DNA from: Oribacterium sp. UBA6992
GTDB lineage: Bacteria; Bacillota; Clostridia; Lachnospirales; Lachnospiraceae
NCBI GenBank assembly: GCA_002449915.1
Contig: DJXY01000021.1
Coordinates: forward strand, 1-19,546
Length of the DNA: 19,546 bases
Direction of reading: 5' to 3'
Shown here: positions 13,514 to 19,546 of the stretch, piece after piece
How the letters are laid out: each line of letters begins with the position of its first letter
Position numbering within the stretch: the first letter of the stretch is position 1
The notes under the pieces: generated by a model
What the model was told of the DNA's origin: nothing
Database searches by the model: none
The model's input: the letters and a program-made list of their open reading frames with translations, nothing else
Position numbers and translations under genes: made by a program

Positions 13514-16270
13514 CTATTTCCAGCTGGAGCCTTCAACCTCCCAGTTATCGGGATCATAGATATCATCATGCACCGAATACCAGGTACCATCCGGGAATGT
13601 GTTGCCATGACTGTTCTGGATCAGGTTCTCCGTATACAGAATATGCTGCTTGCCCTCCTTAGCGCTTGCATCCGAGAGATCCGTGCCGGTATAAGGATTC
13701 ACCGGATTGGAAATCACATCCTTCGTTGCAAGATTTGCAATATCGCCAAGCGTCATAAAGGTCTGCCAGTCCTCCTTCAGTGCTCCGGACTGACCGAAAT
13801 CCTTGACCATCAGCATCGCATGAAAAAGTGTCGAGTCCTGCCCATCCGGGAGGATCAGATCGTCAAACGGATTCAGGATTCTTCCGTGATCCGACACGAT
13901 GATAATCCTTGTATTGTCATAGACTCCGGTTTCTTTTAAATACTCGATCCAGTCCGCCATCTTGAGAAACGCGGCAACATTCGCCTCATAATGAATCATC
14001 TGCTGCACATTGTCACAGTGGATCTTTCTGCCATTCACGGTAAAACGGTCCCGGTGCGCTGCGTCATACGCGGTATTGTCGATCTCCAGCGCAGGCTCAT
14101 ACTCCGGCTCCTTTAAAACCATCGGCTCATGTGTTGTCTCATTGGCAAACAGTATCAGATGATTGCTGTCATCCGATTCCTTCACCTTGGTCATATTTGC
14201 AAGATTCTGAAGCACCGTATAGCTATCCATAAACAGACTGTAAAAGCCTCTGGACTTATGCGCGTTGTAGATGGTTTCCCGCGCCGTATTGGCAGCATCC
14301 TCACTGCTGAGTCCCGCCTCATTATAATTACCGTCATTATACAAAAGTCCCTGCAGGGATACCGGCGCCACCTTCATTACGCTGTAACAGAAAAGATTCC
14401 GGGTATCGGCGCGTGTGATCTGCTTCCGGAAGCTCTCCGCATTATATCTGCCCTTTGTGATATAGGCATGCACATTGTCAAGATCATCATAGATTGAGAG
14501 ATCCGGAATCCATTTATAGCCGGCATAGGGCGGGTCACAAACGGTCACATCATAGCCATGCTCGCTGAACAGCCGCGGCATGACCTTCAATGCCTCATTC
14601 TGCTTTTTTTCAAGCGACTCATCGGCACGCGCATTGATTTTGTCCGGTGTGTAGTCATAGCCTCCAAACAGTGCTGGCGTACCTACATTGGTAAAGCCGC
14701 CATAGGAGATGGTATTGGCATAATAGGTAAAGCCGCTGAATATCTCGCGAAGCTGCGGCTCCTCTTTCAGCACATAGGGGAAATCTACGCTCAGTGCCCG
14801 GTCAAGCATAAAGACCACCACATTTTTGCCGGTTCTGCTGAACGGAAGCTCAACCTCCTCGTGCTTTGCCTGCTCGATCTGTGGCATCACACTGCGGATG
14901 GATTTCCGGATCTCCAAAATATTTCCAACCGACATAACCGTCAGCGCCGCACAGCCCGCGCAAAGCACCGGGATCACCAGCATTCGCAGTCTTTTATAGA
15001 TAAAGAGCAGCACAACCGCCAAGAGCAAAATGGCACCAAGATTTATGAGCTGCATGGAAACTGCATAGCTCACGCCATTGTCGTACTTGAGAAATGCGGA
15101 CATATTGCCGAGATCCGTACCAAAGAGCATATAGTCGAGCACCATAATGCCGGACAGCGCAAAAGCCAGAATCTCCATGTATTTTTTACCGGTATCGTTG
15201 GCAAGGGCGTAAAACACGCTGCACCAGACAAGGAAAAATCCTGCGGAGATTACAAATGCATTGATGATAAACCAGATCGGATTATGAAATGCATAGATGT
15301 TGTAAAACTCGTCCGGCGAAGAGCCGATGGTCGCGGAAGGAATAGCAAGTCCAATGAGCACCGTGATAAACAATGCCCCAGCAATATAAATTTTACGGTT
15401 CGGCACAAAGCTCCGGAGCTTTCCCGCAGCCCCAAGCTTCTTTCGGAGGATAAAAATAAAAACCGGCAGCAGCAGCGCAGCTCCGATAACCGCTGCCGCA
15501 AGCTCCTGCTCCTTGGATGGCATCGGTACCCGTACAATACGCAGTAAAATTCCAAGTCCCGTCAGTGCCGACAGGATACATAGCACAAGTCTCGGATGCT
15601 TCAGCTTATAAAAAATATTTTTAAGCAGGGAAAAGACATTGTTGAGCGTCCAATAAAAAACAAGTCCCGATGGCGACTGGTACAGAAATGCCAGGAAGAT
15701 CAATGCCATGGCATAGAGCTGCACCTTGCTTTTCCATGGGAAGCCTTTGGTATAAATGGCACCGGATATAAAATTGATCACTGTCATCAAGATCGGCAGA
15801 AGATTTACCGACATCCCCGCGATATGGATCAGTCCGTCGGGTGCGCCCAGATCCGGGATCGGTCCAAAAGCAAAGCCCTTAAGGAGACTGAGTCCGGACA
15901 AAAACTGATATGCCGCGATAAAAAATGGCACCTCCAAAAGCAGCGAAACCGAGCCCTTAAGCGCATCCGTCGGCTTATAGTCATTCTGCCGGTAATAGGT
16001 CTGAAGCATCATAAAGCGTTCATCCCCACGGAAGGTTTTGCGAATGTGCTCGACCCACGGGCGCATCCTTGCTTCCTGCGCTCTCTCCGCCTCCTGCATG
16101 GCATCGGCTCTCCGATACAGAGGCAGAACCAGGAAGTTCATGATCAGGCTCAGCACGATGATGGATAGCCCCGGGTTCTGTATAAGGTCATTGGCCCAAC
16201 TGTAAACCACCTCAAAAAACAACTCGAGCGGTCCAATCAGCAAATTATGAAGTAAGGTAAAAAAAGACAT
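13514..16270 (-). CDS. YidC/Oxa1-like domain fused to membrane-anchored sulfatase-like phosphotransferase
   Basis: 918-aa membrane protein. Residues 1-228 resemble YidC/Oxa1: TM1 (about 34-52), a cytoplasmic hairpin (about 55-110), LLEVPFFIAAYQFLSGLS, and the last TM with QSPSGLVFYWTLNNVFSLLKNIF. At the groove position where Gram-positive insertases have Arg, this protein has Asn (N45 in LSLIMNFLVLPL). Residues about 229-450 add several TM helices. Residues about 480-890 form an alkaline-phosphatase-superfamily (sulfatase/LTA-synthase type) domain with FMLD (D490), a probable nucleophile T531 (NVGTPALFGG), H714 and VSDHG (793-796). By family, such domains transfer glycerol phosphate or related groups onto surface polymers. 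AGAGGA precedes the start. The gene begins 31 nt after the TagF-like gene and is surely co-transcribed with it. Confidence 0.9.
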   Translation of the reverse strand: MSFFTLLHNLLIGPLELFFEVVYSWANDLIQNPGLSIIVLSLIMNFLVLPLYRRADAMQEAERAQEARMRPWVEHIRKTFRGDERFMMLQTYYRQNDYKPTDALKGSVSLLLEVPFFIAAYQFLSGLSLLKGFAFGPIPDLGAPDGLIHIAGMSVNLLPILMTVINFISGAIYTKGFPWKSKVQLYAMALIFLAFLYQSPSGLVFYWTLNNVFSLLKNIFYKLKHPRLVLCILSALTGLGILLRIVRVPMPSKEQELAAAVIGAALLLPVFIFILRKKLGAAGKLRSFVPNRKIYIAGALFITVLIGLAIPSATIGSSPDEFYNIYAFHNPIWFIINAFVISAGFFLVWCSVFYALANDTGKKYMEILAFALSGIMVLDYMLFGTDLGNMSAFLKYDNGVSYAVSMQLINLGAILLLAVVLLFIYKRLRMLVIPVLCAGCAALTVMSVGNILEIRKSIRSVMPQIEQAKHEEVELPFSRTGKNVVVFMLDRALSVDFPYVLKEEPQLREIFSGFTYYANTISYGGFTNVGTPALFGGYDYTPDKINARADESLEKKQNEALKVMPRLFSEHGYDVTVCDPPYAGYKWIPDLSIYDDLDNVHAYITKGRYNAESFRKQITRADTRNLFCYSVMKVAPVSLQGLLYNDGNYNEAGLSSEDAANTARETIYNAHKSRGFYSLFMDSYTVLQNLANMTKVKESDDSNHLILFANETTHEPMVLKEPEYEPALEIDNTAYDAAHRDRFTVNGRKIHCDNVQQMIHYEANVAAFLKMADWIEYLKETGVYDNTRIIIVSDHGRILNPFDDLILPDGQDSTLFHAMLMVKDFGQSGALKEDWQTFMTLGDIANLATKDVISNPVNPYTGTDLSDASAKEGKQHILYTENLIQNSHGNTFPDGTWYSVHDDIYDPDNWEVEGSSWK

Positions 16271-16301
16271 TGAAACGATCCTCTTGTCCTGTTTGTAAAT
16301 A

Positions 16302-17528
16302 CTAGCTATAGAGCTGCTGCTGCTTTTTTATAAGATACTCCGCCACATTTTCGGCGCCATGCCCCCGGCACTGCCACGCTTCGTCTCTCGCCTGTCTCCG
16401 GGCTTCCGCAAAATGCTGGTCCTCGAGGCACTGGTCAATGCGTACTTTCATATCATTAAGATCCTCCTCCCGGAGCGGCATACCGATTTTGGGAAGTACT
16501 GTAAATGTCCAGGTTTCGTCCTTAAGCCAGCAGCAGTCATAGGGTGCCTTGTCATATGCCGTCTCGGTATAGATTACCGGCTTGTCATAAACCAATGTAA
16601 AATCAAATATGACGCCGGAAAAATCCGAAATCAGGAGATCCGCCCGCCGGAGAACCTCAAAATTATCATTGTCCCGGTTCCATTCAAGCCAGCTGCTCTC
16701 GGGATACTCCTGCATGAGCTTCTCCATCTGCTCCTTCTCTGATATGAAGGACTGGGGATGCGGGCGGACAATGATGTGATAGCCTGTCTTATGCAGGGCA
16801 TCGATAATTCTGCCACCAAAACGACTGAATATGGCGCTCTTACCCCAGGACGGTGCCAGCAGCACCGTACGCTCATGCGGCGGAAGCGGTGGTGCCGCCT
16901 CGAGACGCTTTGCCATAATATCCAAATACGGAAGTCCGACCACACAGGTCTCCTTCGCCGGCAGCTTCCGAACCGCCTCCAGCGCGCGGACCTGATCAAT
17001 CTGATACTGTCCCGTCGTGAGAATCGCATCATAGTAATCAATGCCAAACATCCGGTACATAGTGATATCCGATGCTGCATGCGGGATATGTACGTACCAG
17101 TCCACATCCTTGGAGCGTTTCCACTGGTACACATCCAGCCCCGGTGTCGAGGAAAGCACGATGCCGGCATTCAAAAGGTTCAGCTTTGCAAAGGTACGGT
17201 TACCGGCACCTGTGTACTGGCACTCGATATATTGATACTGCTTTTTAAATGCAGGATCATCCTCCGAAGCTGTCATATAAACAAGTTTCGTCTTCCGTTT
17301 CTCAAATTCATCACATATCGGCTCAAAAAGATTCCAGTAGCGTTTACTGTCCGTAAAAATAACGATGGGGATTTTGTTTTTGCTGACCTTCTCCTGCTTA
17401 CCGCCGCTCAGACGGAACCTAAGCTTCATCACAAGGTTTCGGACAGCATAGAAACCGGCGCCAGCCACTCCGATCAGAATGGTAAACAGCATACTGCCGG
17501 TACCCGGATCAATATATAAATAATGCAT
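16302..17528 (-). CDS. CDP-glycerol glycerophosphotransferase family protein (TagF/TagB-like)
   Basis: 408-aa transferase of the poly(glycerophosphate) family (PF04464 type), which moves glycerol phosphate from CDP-glycerol to a lipid-linked or polymer acceptor at the inner face of the membrane. A hydrophobic N-terminal segment (MHYLYIDPGTGSMLFTILIG, then AGAGFYAVRNLV) anchors it. The catalytic part has HIPHAASDI, GLPYLD, LLAPSWG, the VRPHPQSF motif and ISDFSGVIFDFTLVYDKPVIY near the end, all typical of TagB/TagF. GGAGG lies 4 nt before the ATG, slightly close. It is the first gene of the surface-polymer locus and has a candidate promoter at 17590-17617. The acceptor (teichoic acid, LTA or another glycan) is not shown by the sequence. 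Confidence 0.9.
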   Translation of the reverse strand: MHYLYIDPGTGSMLFTILIGVAGAGFYAVRNLVMKLRFRLSGGKQEKVSKNKIPIVIFTDSKRYWNLFEPICDEFEKRKTKLVYMTASEDDPAFKKQYQYIECQYTGAGNRTFAKLNLLNAGIVLSSTPGLDVYQWKRSKDVDWYVHIPHAASDITMYRMFGIDYYDAILTTGQYQIDQVRALEAVRKLPAKETCVVGLPYLDIMAKRLEAAPPLPPHERTVLLAPSWGKSAIFSRFGGRIIDALHKTGYHIIVRPHPQSFISEKEQMEKLMQEYPESSWLEWNRDNDNFEVLRRADLLISDFSGVIFDFTLVYDKPVIYTETAYDKAPYDCCWLKDETWTFTVLPKIGMPLREEDLNDMKVRIDQCLEDQHFAEARRQARDEAWQCRGHGAENVAEYLIKKQQQLYS

Positions 17529-17686
17529 AAATCCTCCCGATCTATGGATTCGTAAATTTCCTTAAATCTGATTATCAAAAAACGGCTTTATCATACCATA
17601 ATTTAAAAAGATTTAACATGGAATTCCTATGGAATATGGCTGGAAGATAGCGATGATCCGGATACCCGGATGCTTGGTGCCGGGAT
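17529..17686 (-). promoter_or_regulatory. Promoter region of the surface-polymer locus
   Basis: Minus-strand -10 TATGAT (17590-17595), 16-nt spacer, -35 GTTAAA (17612-17617), about 60 nt before the TagF-like start. Further upstream a short inverted repeat ATCCGG/CCGGAT lies near 17656-17671. The region is otherwise AT-rich without a gene. Confidence 0.5.
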
Positions 17687-17722
17687 AGAAAAAAAGCACC
17701 GGAATGTAACTTCCGATGCTTT
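17687..17722 (-). terminator. Intrinsic terminator of tRNA-Gly
   Basis: AAAGCACCGGAA (17693-17704) pairs with TTCCGATGCTTT (17711-17722) with one mismatch. The minus strand continues with a T-run. It begins 8 nt after the tRNA 3' end. Confidence 0.85.
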
Positions 17723-17729
17723 ACACTGA

Positions 17730-17801
17730 AGCGCGAGACGGGAATCGGACCCGCGACCTTCTCCTTGGCAAGGAGACGTAGTACCACTCTACTACTCGCG
17801 C
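17730..17801 (-). tRNA. tRNA-Gly (anticodon GCC)
   Basis: Full cloverleaf on the minus strand: acceptor GCGCGAG/CTCGCGC, D-stem GTAG/CTAC, anticodon stem TCTCC/GGAGA with loop TTGCCAA (anticodon GCC), variable loop AGGTC, and T-arm GCGGG/CCCGT with loop TCCGATT. The CCA end is not encoded (discriminator T followed by TCA), so it is added by nucleotidyltransferase. The gene has its own consensus promoter and terminator. Confidence 0.95.
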
Positions 17802-17804
17802 ACT

Positions 17805-17834
17805 CTTTTGTTCGGTGATTCATGCGAACAAAAG
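17805..17834 (-). repeat. Perfect 10-bp hairpin in the tRNA-Gly 5' leader
   Basis: CTTTTGTTCG (17805-17814) and CGAACAAAAG (17825-17834) flank a 10-nt loop and end three nucleotides before the mature tRNA 5' end. With the promoter at 17837-17865 the transcript should begin near 17830, so most of the leader is this hairpin. It could affect RNase P processing or protect the precursor. Confidence 0.6.
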
Positions 17835-17836
17835 GG

Positions 17837-17865
17837 ATTATACCTAAGGGTCAATAGATTGTCAA
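17837..17865 (-). promoter_or_regulatory. tRNA-Gly promoter
   Basis: Perfect consensus on the minus strand: TTGACA (17860-17865), 17-nt spacer, TATAAT (17837-17842), as expected for a strongly expressed stable RNA. Confidence 0.9.
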
Positions 17866-17871
17866 GCTGCA

Positions 17872-17916
17872 ATTTAAAAGTCCGTCTGATTATCCTTGAC
17901 CATTTCCAGACGGGAC
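17872..17916 (-). terminator. Probable intrinsic terminator of pncB
   Basis: On the minus strand GTC-C-CGTCTG pairs with CAGACGGAC with one bulged base (17907-17916 with 17880-17888) around an 18-nt loop, followed by TTTTAAATT. It begins 23 nt after the pncB stop codon and overlaps the upstream flank of the tRNA-Gly promoter. Confidence 0.65.
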
Positions 17917-17938
17917 ATCGGCTCCGCATTGCCAATGA

Positions 17939-19408
17939 TCATTTCCGCTTCCGGTACTTGCCTCCATGCGCCAGCATATCCATCTTCATTTCATAATAGT
18001 CCGGCGTCATATCGACATAATGGCGGTGCGGATTCTCAAAGCGCTGCTCCTCGTCCCAGATCTCATGCTGCAGCTGATCCTTGACATACGCTGCGATCTG
18101 CTTCACCGACACCTCCGCGCCTGTGCGCTGGCCATCCTTCATCACGAGCTGCTGCAGCTTCCTTGCAGTACAGTGCTCAAAGCTCCGCACCTTCCACGGC
18201 TTCTCCGGATCCACAAAGCGATATGGTTTGGAGAGATCGATCTCCTCGCCCTTTTCCGCGATCAGGTCCGCAATCGCTCTGCCCTCCTCATTGTAAATCC
18301 GATACACTTCCTTGATACCCGGATTTGTGATTTTTTCCACACTTTCAGATACCTTAATGCGGGGAATCATCTCTCCATCCTCCTCTACGGCACAGAGCTT
18401 ATAAACCGCTCCAAAAACCGGCTCGGACTTGGATGTGATCAGGCGTTCACCTACGCCAAAAGCATTCACCTGACCACCCTGGGCAAGGATCGAAGTAATT
18501 GTGGCCTCATCCAGACTGTTGGAGATGACGATTTTAGCATCCGGGAAGCCTGCTGCATCCAGCCGCTTCCGTGTTTCCTTGGTAAGATATGCAAGGTCGC
18601 CGGAATCAATCCGGATGCCAAAGCCTTTAGAGTGAATCCCTGCATCCCGCATCTCTTTAAAGACCTGAATTGCATTTGGAAGCCCGGAATCCAGTACATC
18701 ATAGGTATCAATCAGCAGGATACAGTTATCCGGATAGATTTTTGCAAATTTCCGAAATGCCGTAAGCTCGTCATTATAGTACATAACCCAGCTATGCGCC
18801 ATAGTACCGCCGACCGGGATATCAAAGTACTGACCGGCGGAAACCGTAGCTGTACTGCCGACACCCCCGATCACTGCTGCTCTCGCACCATAGATCGCTG
18901 CATCATTGTTGTGAGCACGGCGGGCACCGAAATCCGATACCGCTCTTCCTCCTGCGGCACGGACAATACGGCTTGCTTTGGTTGCGATGAGACTCTGATG
19001 GTTCACCTGCGCAAGAATTTCCGTCTCCACAAGCTGCGCCTCCACGAGATTGGCAACTACCGTCAGGATCGGCTCTCCCGGATACATGACGCTGCCTTCC
19101 GGAAAGGCGTATACATCTCCATGGAAATGAAAGGCAGAGAGCCAGATAAGGAATCTCTCATCAAACAGTTTCAAACTCCTGAGGTACGCGATGTCCTCCT
19201 CGGAAAAATGCATATCCTCGAGGTATTCCAGTACCTGCTCCAATCCGGCAAAGATAGAGAAGCCTCCCTCATCCGGGTTTTTACGGTAAAAAACATCAAA
19301 GGCCACCTTGGCATCGGTATTTTCTTCAAGGAAATAGCCATTGGCCATGGTCAGTTCATAGAGATCCATCATCATGGATATGTTGCGCTTGTCATTGATT
19401 CTGTTCAT
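17939..19408 (-). CDS. pncB: Nicotinate phosphoribosyltransferase
   Basis: 489-aa enzyme of NAD salvage (Preiss-Handler route) that converts nicotinate, PRPP and ATP to nicotinate mononucleotide in the cytoplasm. The family N-terminus is evident (MMMDLYELTMANGYF, then FDVFYRKNPDEGGFSIFAGLEQ), as are the substrate-binding SDFGARRAH segment, H205 in GGTMAHSWVM (the autophosphorylated His of the family) and the DSGDLAYLTKETRKRLDAAG phosphate-binding region. Length is normal. The C-terminal extension (about 400-489), with YVDMTPDYYEMK, is typical of the long Gram-positive form. The ATG has AAGGA 8 nt upstream. It is a single-gene unit, with a promoter close upstream and a terminator just after it. 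Confidence 0.97.
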   Translation of the reverse strand: MNRINDKRNISMMMDLYELTMANGYFLEENTDAKVAFDVFYRKNPDEGGFSIFAGLEQVLEYLEDMHFSEEDIAYLRSLKLFDERFLIWLSAFHFHGDVYAFPEGSVMYPGEPILTVVANLVEAQLVETEILAQVNHQSLIATKASRIVRAAGGRAVSDFGARRAHNNDAAIYGARAAVIGGVGSTATVSAGQYFDIPVGGTMAHSWVMYYNDELTAFRKFAKIYPDNCILLIDTYDVLDSGLPNAIQVFKEMRDAGIHSKGFGIRIDSGDLAYLTKETRKRLDAAGFPDAKIVISNSLDEATITSILAQGGQVNAFGVGERLITSKSEPVFGAVYKLCAVEEDGEMIPRIKVSESVEKITNPGIKEVYRIYNEEGRAIADLIAEKGEEIDLSKPYRFVDPEKPWKVRSFEHCTARKLQQLVMKDGQRTGAEVSVKQIAAYVKDQLQHEIWDEEQRFENPHRHYVDMTPDYYEMKMDMLAHGGKYRKRK

Positions 19409-19471
19409 CTTATGTCCTTCTTCCGCATCATTAAGACGTACCGCGCACTCCCCGGCACATGAATAGCTATT

Positions 19472-19500
19472 ATTATACTATGCTTTGCCGAGATTATGTT
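19472..19500 (-). promoter_or_regulatory. pncB promoter
   Basis: A perfect -10 TATAAT (19472-19477) on the minus strand, about 64 nt before the start codon. The -35 is poor (AACATA at 17-nt spacing), so this may be an activator-dependent or weak promoter. No NadR-type or NrtR-type operator was recognised. Confidence 0.5.
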
Positions 19501-19546
19501 AAAAAAATGCCACGGAAAATGAAGTTTCCCTCATATCTCCGCGGCA
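19501..19546 (-). terminator. Intrinsic terminator of the gene upstream of pncB
   Basis: TGCCGCGGA (19546-19538) pairs with TCCGTGGCA (19516-19508) on the minus strand, with an inner ATGA/TCAT stem and a following seven-T run (19507-19501). It ends a minus-strand gene that lies beyond the right edge of the window. Confidence 0.85.

Noticed and set aside
14558..15547. Plus-strand open frame opposite the YidC fusion (329 codons)
   Set aside because: The translation is rich in His, Lys and Cys without domain features, which is typical of an antisense shadow; the minus-strand gene has clear catalytic motifs.
17966..19462. Long open frame on the plus strand opposite pncB (498 codons)
   Set aside because: It mirrors pncB, has no recognisable domain, and the pncB motifs are intact.
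1..19546. CRISPR array, insertion sequence or prophage genes
   Set aside because: No regularly spaced repeats, transposase, integrase or phage structural genes were found on either strand.

Overview
The window suggests a low-to-mid GC anaerobic member of the Bacillota, most likely Lachnospiraceae or a close relative. This is inferred from the gene content: a FeoA-FeoB fusion, a CIRCE (HrcA) operator on small heat-shock genes, a Gram-positive type LeuS, an FtsL-like division protein, and a Lic/Tag type cell-surface locus. Promoters are sigma-A like and there are many strong intrinsic terminators. All recognised genes but one (9080-9715) lie on the minus strand.

Layout from low to high coordinate. 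(1) 1-271: a tRNA 5' end cut by the window edge, and a tRNA-Arg(CCU)-like 5' half that runs into about 210 nt of strongly foldable sequence instead of a 3' half. (2) 608-1860: two tandem small heat-shock (Hsp20) paralogues behind a consensus promoter overlapped by a CIRCE operator. (3) 2037-4600: a FeoAB ferrous-iron transporter in one polypeptide with two candidate promoters. (4) 4812-7300: leucyl-tRNA synthetase with a very short leader and no room for a T-box. (5) 7337-8893: an FtsL/DivIC-like division protein followed by an SDR oxidoreductase, behind a leader with mutually exclusive inverted repeats. (6) 9080-9822: a lone plus-strand three-TM protein with its own terminator. (7) 9828-17617: a cell-surface polymer locus. 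(8) 17687-19546: tRNA-Gly(GCC) and nicotinate phosphoribosyltransferase, with their promoters and terminators.

The most interesting part is region 7. In transcription order it encodes a TagF/TagB-like CDP-glycerol glycerophosphotransferase; a 918-aa fusion of a YidC/Oxa1-like domain to a membrane-anchored sulfatase/LTA-synthase-like phosphotransferase domain; a fusion of a winged helix, a LicC-like cytidylyltransferase and a LicA-like choline kinase; a 60-aa single-TM protein; and an NCS1-family permease whose start codon overlaps the stop codon of that small protein. Together they could import an amino-alcohol such as choline, activate it as a CDP derivative, and attach it and/or glycerol phosphate to a teichoic-type polymer. 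The YidC-like domain carries Asn where bacterial insertases carry the functionally important groove Arg, so it may not be a general insertase. The component families are known; the combined system and the permease substrate are inference.
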